Shown piece after piece: positions 1-5,455 of a stretch of 34,611 bases of DNA. Source of the DNA: Occallatibacter sp. (lineage in GTDB: Bacteria; Acidobacteriota; Terriglobia; Terriglobales; Acidobacteriaceae); assembly GCA_031296215.1 (NCBI GenBank), contig JARLGE010000009.1:1-34611 (forward strand), given 5' to 3'. A program made the translations under genes and the position numbers. The notes below the pieces were generated by a model that saw nothing but the letters and a program-made list of their open reading frames with translations, did no database searches and had not been told where the DNA came from. Position 1 is the stretch's first letter. Each line of letters begins with the position of its first letter.

Positions 1-2
1 GC

Positions 3-245
3 ATGGCCGTTGAAGAGAAAGTGAAGCAGATCATTGTCGAGCAGTTGCAGGTGGACGAAGCCGAGGTCACGCCCGGCGCCAGCTTCCAGGAAGACCTGGG
101 CGCCGATTCGCTCGACGTGGTCGAGCTGGTGATGCAGTTCGAAGAGGCCTTCGATCTCGAGATTCCGGATGAAGACGCCGAGAAGATCAAGACCGTGAAG
201 GACGCCATCGACTACATCGAGAAAAACGCGAAAGGCAGCAAGTAA
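3..245 (+). CDS. acpP: Acyl carrier protein
   Basis: An 80-residue acidic acyl carrier protein that carries growing acyl chains on a 4'-phosphopantetheine arm during type II fatty acid synthesis in the cytoplasm. The attachment motif [10 protein letters not shown] is visible, with the modified serine at residue 36, followed by the usual acidic helix II ([17 protein letters not shown]). Length and composition match the family. The ATG sits two bases inside the window, so its ribosome binding site cannot be seen. The fabF start follows 5 bp after the stop, the classic acpP-fabF arrangement, so the two are surely co-transcribed; earlier fab genes probably lie to the left of the window. Confidence 0.97.
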   Translation: MAVEEKVKQIIVEQLQVDEAEVTPGASFQEDLGADSLDVVELVMQFEEAFDLEIPDEDAEKIKTVKDAIDYIEKNAKGSK

Positions 246-250
246 CCCAA

Positions 251-1498
251 GTGAATCGCCGAGTCGTCATCACCGGCCTGGGGCTGGTGTGCGGTGTGGG
301 CAACACCGCTCCCGAGGTCTGGCGGCAACTCACTGCCGGCGCCAGTGGCATGGCCCCTATTCAGGGGTTCGATACCACTGGCTTCTCCGTCACCTTCGCC
401 GCCGAGGTGAAAAACTTCGACCCGCTGAACTTTGTGGATAAGAAGGAAGCGCGCAAGATGGGGCGCTTCACCCACTACGCGTTTGCCGCTGTCCAGGAGG
501 CGATTGCGCAGGCGGACCTGAAGATTACGGACGAGATCGGCGACCGGGTTGGGGTGTTTATCGGCTCGGGCATCGGCGGGTTCGAGGTGATTGAGCGCGA
601 GCACGCCAACCTGCTGGCCGGCGGTCCGCGCAAGATCTCTCCCTTCTTCATTCCCGCGGCGATTGTGAACATGGCTGCGGGGCACATCAGCATCCGCTAC
701 GGCGCCAGGGGGCCGATTTCGGCCACGGCCACGGCCTGCGCCACTTCCGCCAACTCCATCGGCGACGCGGTGCGGATGATTGCGCACGGCGATGCCGACG
801 CGATGATTGCCGGCGGGGCCGAGGCGGCGGTGACGCCGTTGTCGGTGGGCGGGTTTGCCGCCATGCGCGCGCTCTCGCAGCGCAACGACGACCCAACGCG
901 CGCCAGCCGTCCGTTCGACAAGGACCGCGACGGATTTGTGATCGGCGAGGGCGCCGGGATTCTGATCCTGGAAGAGCTCGATTTTGCCAGGGCGCGCGGC
1001 GCGAAGATTCTGGCCGAGGTAATCGGCTACGGCATGAGCGCGGACGCCTACCACATGACGGGCATTGCGCCGGAGGGCGCGGGGGCCCAGCGCAGCATGA
1101 GAGCGGCGCTGAAGGACGCGGGGATTCGGCCGGAGGAAGTGGGCTATGTGAATGCGCACGCCACTTCAACGCCGGCTGGCGACGGCAACGAGTCGCGGGC
1201 GATCGAGGTGGTCTTCGGCGAGCACGCGATGAGCCATAAGCTGAAGGTCTCGGGCACGAAATCCATGACCGGGCATTTGCTGGGCGGCGCGGGGGGCCTG
1301 GAGGCCGGCATCAGCGTGCTAGCTCTGGTGAACCAGAAGCTGCCGCCGACCATCAACCTGGACAACGCCGACCCGGAGTGCAGGCTGGATTATGTAGCGA
1401 ACAAGGCCATCGACCACAGCTTCGACGTGGCGCTGTCGAACTCGTTCGGATTCGGCGGCATCAACGCCACGCTGATCATGCGGCGGTGGGTGGAGTAG
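251..1498 (+). CDS. fabF: Beta-ketoacyl-ACP synthase II
   Basis: A 415-residue condensing enzyme that elongates acyl-ACP with malonyl-ACP. The thiolase-fold active site is complete: nucleophile Cys163 in TATACATSANS, His303 in NAHATSTPAGD, Lys337 in GTKSMTG and His342 in TGHLLGGAGG, the same spacing as E. coli FabF. The C-terminal NSFGFGGINATL motif is present. The start is a GTG five bases after the acpP stop (MNRRVVITGLG is the usual N-terminus). No strong Shine-Dalgarno sequence is visible, so translation is probably coupled to acpP. Transcription ends at the hairpin around 1575-1608. Confidence 0.97.
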   Translation: MNRRVVITGLGLVCGVGNTAPEVWRQLTAGASGMAPIQGFDTTGFSVTFAAEVKNFDPLNFVDKKEARKMGRFTHYAFAAVQEAIAQADLKITDEIGDRVGVFIGSGIGGFEVIEREHANLLAGGPRKISPFFIPAAIVNMAAGHISIRYGARGPISATATACATSANSIGDAVRMIAHGDADAMIAGGAEAAVTPLSVGGFAAMRALSQRNDDPTRASRPFDKDRDGFVIGEGAGILILEELDFARARGAKILAEVIGYGMSADAYHMTGIAPEGAGAQRSMRAALKDAGIRPEEVGYVNAHATSTPAGDGNESRAIEVVFGEHAMSHKLKVSGTKSMTGHLLGGAGGLEAGISVLALVNQKLPPTINLDNADPECRLDYVANKAIDHSFDVALSNSFGFGGINATLIMRRWVE

Positions 1499-1510
1499 CT
1501 GGAGGATTCT

Positions 1511-1532
1511 CAGGTCTCAAAATCGAGACCTG
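1511..1532. repeat. Short intergenic palindrome, copy A
   Basis: The bases CAGGTCTC (1511-1518) and GAGACCTG (1525-1532) form a perfect 8-bp inverted repeat around a 6-base loop AAAATC, 12 bp after the fabF stop. A degenerate copy of the same element occurs at 4731-4754, also just after a stop codon. This looks like a dispersed REP-type palindrome rather than a terminator, since no T-run follows. Confidence 0.55.
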
Positions 1533-1574
1533 GGGCACCCAGCGTTGGGATGAGAAGGACGAGTCAAGAACAAA

Positions 1575-1615
1575 AACAGCGCGAATCCCGGCTGGGGCTC
1601 GCGCTGTTTTCTTTT
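1575..1615. terminator. Bidirectional rho-independent terminator between fabF and the YIP1-type gene
   Basis: AACAGCGCGA (1575-1584) pairs perfectly with TCGCGCTGTT (1599-1608), a 10-bp stem with a 14-base loop. On the plus strand it runs into TTTTCTTTT. On the minus strand the stem is followed by GTTTTTG. It lies between the convergent 3' ends of fabF (1498) and the minus-strand membrane gene (1631), so it can serve both. Confidence 0.85.
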
Positions 1616-1630
1616 GCTCTGAGATCGAAA

Positions 1631-2404
1631 TCAACCGAAGGCCGCCGCCCAGCCCACGCCGATCAGGACGATGATGGTCCACCATCCAAACACCGCAATG
1701 TAGCCCGAGCTGCGCTTGACGCCGGCCACGATCGCAATCCCCATGCCCATGAGGAATAACGACCAGATGGTGACCACATCGAGAGAGCTGGCCAGCGCAT
1801 AGACGGCCTTGTTGGTCTCCATGACGGGCAGGAATGCGCCTACGTTGGTCGGGGCAAAGTTCTTGATGTTGAATGTCTCCGGCGTGCCTCCTGCATAGAT
1901 CGCCACAATGCCCAGCAGCGATTTGAAGACAGATGGCAGGTTAGCGAAGAACCACACCGCGAAGATGGCGCCGAATTTGGCCTTGCCAGCGAAGACAAAG
2001 TTGATGGTTCCCCACAGCACGAGCGAGACGACCGCGGCAATCAGCAACACGAAGACCGGACTGGCGATAAAGACGCCCTCGGTGACGTAGAGGGAGATCT
2101 TGGCCGACATGGCCTGCGTCTCGGGGGGTGCTTTGGCCATTTGCTCCTGCTGCGCCTCGCTCATCAGCTTCATCTGATTGTCCACCACGGTCTGCATGCC
2201 GACCTTGGTCGATACCGCGGCAAAGAACAGGTAGCCGACTATGGCCATGATGAGCCACGGCATCCACCAGCTCCGGTTGCCGCGCTTGATGTCTTCGAAG
2301 GTCTTGGAGGGCGCCGAGAAGATGCTGGTGACGCGCTGGAGTTGGGACAGACCGGCAGGCCCGGGGGCTGGCTCGGCCACAGGTTGAACTTCAAGATCGC
2401 TCAT
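1631..2404 (-). CDS. YIP1-family integral membrane protein
   Basis: A 257-residue membrane protein resembling the bacterial YIP1 (PF04893-type) family common in acidobacteria; its molecular role is unknown. A hydrophilic N-terminus (about 25 residues, proline rich) leads into a conserved-looking segment, LQRVTSIFSAPSKTFEDIKR. About five hydrophobic helices follow, including WWMPWLIMAIVGYLFFA, a long ASPVFVLLIAAVVSLVLW and the C-terminal GWWTIIVLIGVGWAAAFG. The start chosen is the ATG at 2404 (MSDLEVQP), preceded by GAAAGG; an in-frame extension upstream to 2497 is arginine/proline-rich and has no family resemblance. It ends convergently with fabF and shares its terminator. Confidence 0.8.
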   Translation of the reverse strand: MSDLEVQPVAEPAPGPAGLSQLQRVTSIFSAPSKTFEDIKRGNRSWWMPWLIMAIVGYLFFAAVSTKVGMQTVVDNQMKLMSEAQQEQMAKAPPETQAMSAKISLYVTEGVFIASPVFVLLIAAVVSLVLWGTINFVFAGKAKFGAIFAVWFFANLPSVFKSLLGIVAIYAGGTPETFNIKNFAPTNVGAFLPVMETNKAVYALASSLDVVTIWSLFLMGMGIAIVAGVKRSSGYIAVFGWWTIIVLIGVGWAAAFG

Positions 2405-2551
2405 GCTTCTGCCTTTCGCAGGCCAGTTCGGCCGGGTGCATTTCTTCGGCGGAGTTTGCCAGGCCGCGGGTCGCGCGCGGTCTGCTCTCGAAGGCATGCG
2501 CGCGTTGAGCCGGTTCCGGGCAAATCCGGAGAAGAAATGGTATTGCCCGCG

Positions 2552-2582
2552 ATTGTACCCTTGATTGGTTAGGAAAACTCAA
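2552..2582 (-). promoter_or_regulatory. Weak sigma-70-like promoter candidate for the YIP1-type gene
   Basis: Read on the minus strand, TTGAGT (2577-2582) and TACAAT (2552-2557) sit in an AT-rich patch ahead of the YIP1-type gene. The 19-base spacer is longer than ideal, so this is only a candidate. Confidence 0.25.
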
Positions 2583-2623
2583 TCAATTTATGGCGGAGGC
2601 TGCGGGCGGCCGGATGCGGGGCT

Positions 2624-3835
2624 TCAGCGGCCCACGGAAGCGGTTCCGCCGAGGGTGTCGGGGTCGGGTTGGCGGGACTTCGACTGGGATTGCCCTGGCT
2701 GCGGCCGCTTCTGGTGGCCGGCGCCGGGTTGGCCGCCCGCCGTATGCGTGGATTTTGCTCGGGTCATGGGGCTCGGCGGACGGGCCGGCTCGTAGCTCTT
2801 GTAGACGGTGATGTGGAAGCAGGCCTGCTGGAACTCTTCTTCGACGTCGATCTTGCCGGCGTTCTGAAGCAGCAGTAGCCAGGTGCGCATCCAACCGATC
2901 TCCGCGCGGCTCATGCCGTTCTTGGCGATGTCGATGGTGGCGCCGGTCAGGTGGGGGCTGACGATGTCCCCTTCGGCTGCGGCGGCGTTGCCGTTCACGG
3001 CGATCAGGCGCTTCTGGTACTCGACCGTGCGGACGGCGGAGCTGACTTCGAGCGCGCCGTGGAACTGGGCAGCGTGGGCGCGGGCCAGGTCGGAGAGGAA
3101 GCGCGCGGTCCAGGGGCGGCAGTAGCGGTGGTGCTCGGGCAGGTTGCCGTTGATGGTGAGCGCGGCGGAGACGGGCACGGGGACCAGGAGCTTGCCGGCG
3201 ATGCGGTCGGAGAGATCGTCTTCGTCCTCGATGCGCTCCAGGCCATCGGCGTCGGCCTTCTCGTTCTGGCGCTCCAGCGAGGTGAGCGAGCCGCGCATGG
3301 GTGGCGGCATCGGGGTGCGCCTGCGGCTGAACGAGACGGACCGGGCGACCGGCCTGTGGCTGGGCTCAGGCTCGGTGGCTGGGGTGTCGGTTGTTACGTC
3401 TCCCTGATCGGTCGCGGCGGCGGCTTGATCTGCTTTGGCGTCGGCCTGCCCGGCTGCGGCTTGCGGCTCGGGCGCCGGAACCGGGTGAGCACTCGCCGGA
3501 CGCGGCCTGAAGGCATGGGCGGCGAGCTTGGTGCGGGTGATGCTGGCCGCATGGCGCGCGCGTGCTGCAGGATGGGTTGTGGCGCGCGGGGCAGGTTGCG
3601 GCGATGAGGAGGTTGCGAAGTGGGCTGTTTTGCGGCGAGCGGTTCGGGCGGCGCCCGTGTGCCGGGCAGCGGTGTAAGAGTTGGTGTGCCTGCGGGTGTG
3701 CGGGGTGGCCGCGGAGAAATGAACCCGGCCGGGCGGAGCGGTCGTGTCGGCCTGCGCATGCAGGGCTGGCGAACCCATGGCCGCCATGAGAAAGAGGCCA
3801 GCCTGCACAAGAACCGTGAGGGAGGTTCGGCGCAT
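2624..3835 (-). CDS. Secreted DUF5715-like protein with an M15/VanY-like core
   Basis: A 403-residue exported protein. An N-terminal signal peptide (about residues 1-28, ending ALHAQA) is followed by about 140 residues of low-complexity Ala/Pro/Thr/His/Arg sequence. The globular part covers about residues 180-350. It contains SSAVRTVEYQKRL, then SPHLTGATIDIAKNGMS, then ACFHITVYKSYE. The S-x-H-x-x-G-x-x-x-D pattern plus a later FHI histidine recalls the zinc ligands of M15 D-Ala-D-Ala peptidases, so a peptidoglycan-related role is plausible but inferred. The assignment to DUF5715 rests on memory of acidobacterial proteins with the EEFQQACFHI block. A basic, Gln/Pro-rich tail of about 50 residues ends the protein. 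No neighbour explains its role. Confidence 0.65.
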   Translation of the reverse strand: MRRTSLTVLVQAGLFLMAAMGSPALHAQADTTAPPGRVHFSAATPHTRRHTNSYTAARHTGAARTARRKTAHFATSSSPQPAPRATTHPAARARHAASITRTKLAAHAFRPRPASAHPVPAPEPQAAAGQADAKADQAAAATDQGDVTTDTPATEPEPSHRPVARSVSFSRRRTPMPPPMRGSLTSLERQNEKADADGLERIEDEDDLSDRIAGKLLVPVPVSAALTINGNLPEHHRYCRPWTARFLSDLARAHAAQFHGALEVSSAVRTVEYQKRLIAVNGNAAAAEGDIVSPHLTGATIDIAKNGMSRAEIGWMRTWLLLLQNAGKIDVEEEFQQACFHITVYKSYEPARPPSPMTRAKSTHTAGGQPGAGHQKRPQPGQSQSKSRQPDPDTLGGTASVGR

Positions 3836-3986
3836 GAGGGGGAGTGCGGAGAATTCAGAGCAATCTCAGTTTAGGCCCTGGCGCGGGGAATTCCGAGTGC
3901 CTGGGAAGGTTCGGGTGCGTCCGATAACTGGGAGGGGCGGCTGGGTTCCGGCGTGAAGTTGACGGCGGCTGAGAGGTTTGGCTGGT

Positions 3987-4018
3987 TTGAATTTGATATA
4001 TACTTTTGTTATATACTT
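3987..4018 (+). promoter_or_regulatory. vapBC promoter with direct-repeat operator candidate
   Basis: A −35-like TTGAAT (3987-3992), a 17-bp spacer and a −10-like TATATA (4010-4015) precede vapB; transcription would begin about 12 bp before its ATG. The 9-mer TATATACTT occurs twice, at 3997-4005 and 4010-4018, overlapping the spacer and −10 box. VapB-type antitoxins usually repress their own operon, so these AT-rich repeats in a GC-rich region are a plausible operator. Confidence 0.55.
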
Positions 4019-4033
4019 CTTGCGAGGTGCACC

Positions 4034-4312
4034 ATGGCGGCAAAGGCCGGAGCGAGTCCGAAAACGACGGATGCGAAGCTGTTCTGGAACGGGCGCAGCC
4101 AGGCCGTGCGCCTGCCCAAGGAGTTCCGCTTTGAGGGCGACCGAGTGCGGGTGACGCGGATGGGGGCGGGCGTGCTGCTGGAGCCTGTTCCGGAGACGAA
4201 GAAGGAAACGGTCGAGGAGTGGTTTGCACGGATCGATGCGCTCAAGGGAGATCCTCTCTTCCCCGAGGGGCGCAAACAGAATCTCGCACCCATTCGTGAG
4301 TACTTCAAGTGA
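4034..4312 (+). CDS. vapB: VapB-type AbrB/SpoVT-fold antitoxin
   Basis: A 92-residue antitoxin that should bind and neutralise the PIN-domain toxin encoded next to it and repress the operon. The N-terminal swapped-hairpin DNA-binding domain is recognisable: KLFWNGRSQAVRLPKEFRFEGDRVRV (residues about 14-39; typical pattern F-x-N-G-x-S-Q-A-V-R-L-P). The C-terminal part (TVEEWFARIDALKGDPLFPEGR) is the usual toxin-binding segment. The start chosen is the ATG at 4034, with GAGG seven bases upstream; the frame stays open upstream to 3953 but that part overlaps the promoter. Its stop overlaps the vapC start (GTGA). Confidence 0.9.
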   Translation: MAAKAGASPKTTDAKLFWNGRSQAVRLPKEFRFEGDRVRVTRMGAGVLLEPVPETKKETVEEWFARIDALKGDPLFPEGRKQNLAPIREYFK

Positions 4313-4719
4313 GCTACCTGCTCGACACGAACGTCTGCATTGCTCTGATCAACGGTTCATCTGGCAAAATTCGGGCTCGGTTTGCGCAGGCGGCGCTTCG
4401 CAATGCGCAGATTGTAACTTCTGCCATTTGTGCCCATGAACTTTGGTACGGGGTGGCTAAGAGCCAGCTGGTTTCGCGGAACGCCCGAGCGCTCGTGGAG
4501 TTTTTGAGCCGCAACTTGTCAGTCCTCGACTACTCTGAGCGGGATGCGCAGGCTGCCGGGGAGATTCGCGCGGAGCTGGAACGCCAGGGGATACGCATCG
4601 GCGAATACGACACGCTGATCGCGGGTCAGGCATTTGCGCGGAACCTGGTTCTGGTGACGGCCAATACGCGGGAGTTTGAGCGCGTGAAGGGGCTGGTGGT
4701 GGAGGATTGGACGGTGTAG
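4309..4719 (+). CDS. vapC: VapC-type PIN-domain ribonuclease toxin
   Basis: A 136-residue PIN-domain RNase, predicted Mg-dependent and active on specific structured RNAs such as tRNA or rRNA. The acidic centre is visible: Asp6 (YLLDTNVCI), Glu44 (CAHELWYG) and Asp101 (GEYDTLIAGQA). The family motif TANTREFERVKGL follows, with Asn119. The length is standard. The start is GTG at 4309, overlapping the antitoxin stop by four bases, so translation is coupled. Nothing suggests inactivation, so vapBC appears complete. A degenerate palindrome and a copy of the gyrA 3' end follow directly downstream. Confidence 0.92.
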   Translation: MSYLLDTNVCIALINGSSGKIRARFAQAALRNAQIVTSAICAHELWYGVAKSQLVSRNARALVEFLSRNLSVLDYSERDAQAAGEIRAELERQGIRIGEYDTLIAGQAFARNLVLVTANTREFERVKGLVVEDWTV

Positions 4720-4730
4720 AGCGAACCTTC

Positions 4731-4754
4731 CCAGGCCTCAAAGTCGAGACCAGG
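4731..4754. repeat. Short intergenic palindrome, copy B (degenerate)
   Basis: CCAGGCCTCAAAGTCGAGAC (4731-4750), continuing into CAGG, is a diverged copy of the palindrome at 1511-1532. It lies 11 bp after the vapC stop. Two stem positions no longer pair. It ends about 15 bp before the gyrA-like remnant. Confidence 0.45.
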
Positions 4755-4768
4755 GAAATCGTCAAGGC

Positions 4769-4835
4769 CACTGCAAGACCGTTGGCGCGTTGTCTTTCAA
4801 CTCTCCCGGCGGGATGATGACGGCGGCGGCTACTT
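4769..4835 (-). pseudogene. Degenerate second copy of the gyrA 3' end
   Basis: Read leftwards, this stretch encodes VAAAVIIPPGELKDNAPTVL followed by Q, against VAAAVIIPPEELKDDEPTLL followed by Q at the true GyrA C-terminus. By hand, 52 of 67 bases match 5457-5523, and most protein-level positions agree. The original stop is lost: CAG is followed by TGG CCT TGA. The copy begins at the stop codon of the nucleotidyltransferase gene, so that gene and its partner lie between the real gyrA end and this remnant. This looks like a scar from insertion or recombination at the gyrA 3' end. Confidence 0.8.
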
Positions 4836-5288
4836 CTTGGTCTGCTCAGCGGCTCGCAGCCTCTTTACGTCGAGAAGATCCTGGTCGCGCCCACTGGCGA
4901 GTTTGTTACGGATCAGATCGTCCCTCGAAATGACGAGCGCCGGAGTGTTTTCGTCGATGAACCCTTCCAGGCGGTGCTCCCAGGCGTCGTCGAAATCCAG
5001 TCCTGAAACCTGCTGAAGAATGTCGATTCGATCCGGCATCTGGCCCATCTGAAAGATCGTCCCGTCCATAAAATCGTTCGGCGTCATTCCAGCTATCGGA
5101 GCGCCGAACTCAGCGAGCGCTTGAAACACAGCCTGTGCATTCTCCGGGTCGGTGCGAATCCAGAGGTTGATGTCCTTCGTGGTGCGCGGCTCCAAGTGCA
5201 CACCGAAGGCGAAACCTCCAACGACCAGGTACTTAACTCTGTGGACGTTGAATGCGCGCAGAATGTCTTGAAAGTCCTTGCTCATCAT
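4830..5288 (-). CDS. Nucleotidyltransferase (AbiEii/MNT-like), probable toxin of a toxin-antitoxin pair
   Basis: A 152-residue protein of the polymerase-beta-like nucleotidyltransferase superfamily. The N-terminal signature reads YLVVGGFAFGVHLEPRTTKD, with the GG pair at residues 24-25, then Asp39-Ile-Asn41. In most relatives the last motif is D-x-D, so the second metal ligand appears replaced by Asn. The C-terminal half (RDDLIRNKLASGRDQDLLDV) matches the conserved K-x-x-S-x-R-x-x-D-x-x-D block of the family. The start chosen is ATG 5288, with AAAGGAG about ten bases upstream; 5285 is also possible. The gene overlaps the upstream 71-codon gene by 56 bp in another frame. Members transfer nucleotides to tRNA or proteins as toxins, or act in AbiE-type phage defence; the actual target is unknown. 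Confidence 0.8.
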   Translation of the reverse strand: MMSKDFQDILRAFNVHRVKYLVVGGFAFGVHLEPRTTKDINLWIRTDPENAQAVFQALAEFGAPIAGMTPNDFMDGTIFQMGQMPDRIDILQQVSGLDFDDAWEHRLEGFIDENTPALVISRDDLIRNKLASGRDQDLLDVKRLRAAEQTKK

Positions 5289-5448
5289 GGGGAGGCGCTC
5301 CTTTGAAGGCGGCTGCGAAAGCATAAGCTTCCTGACTCAATTCCGAGATGGCAATCAAGCGCGCGCCGATCGACTGGCTTTGCCAATAGCGATACGTCTC
5401 GGCCCGCTGCTCATCAAGATCAGTGACGCGGCGAAGTGTCTTGTCCAT
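5233..5448 (-). CDS. Small partner protein of the nucleotidyltransferase, probable antitoxin
   Basis: A 71-residue protein beginning MDKTLRRVTDLDEQRAETYR and ending SARIQRPQS. It resembles small proteins that commonly precede this kind of nucleotidyltransferase (an aromatic Y-R-Y-W-Q-S patch, a helical middle, and a terminal R-x-Q-R). The ATG lies 7 bp after the gyrA stop, and the Shine-Dalgarno TGAGGA overlaps that stop codon, so it may be translated from gyrA mRNA. Its last 18 codons overlap the start of the nucleotidyltransferase in a different frame, which implies coupled expression. Antitoxin function is inferred from gene order and size only. Confidence 0.6.
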   Translation of the reverse strand: MDKTLRRVTDLDEQRAETYRYWQSQSIGARLIAISELSQEAYAFAAAFKGAPPHDEQGLSRHSARIQRPQS

Positions 5449-5455
5449 GCGGTCC

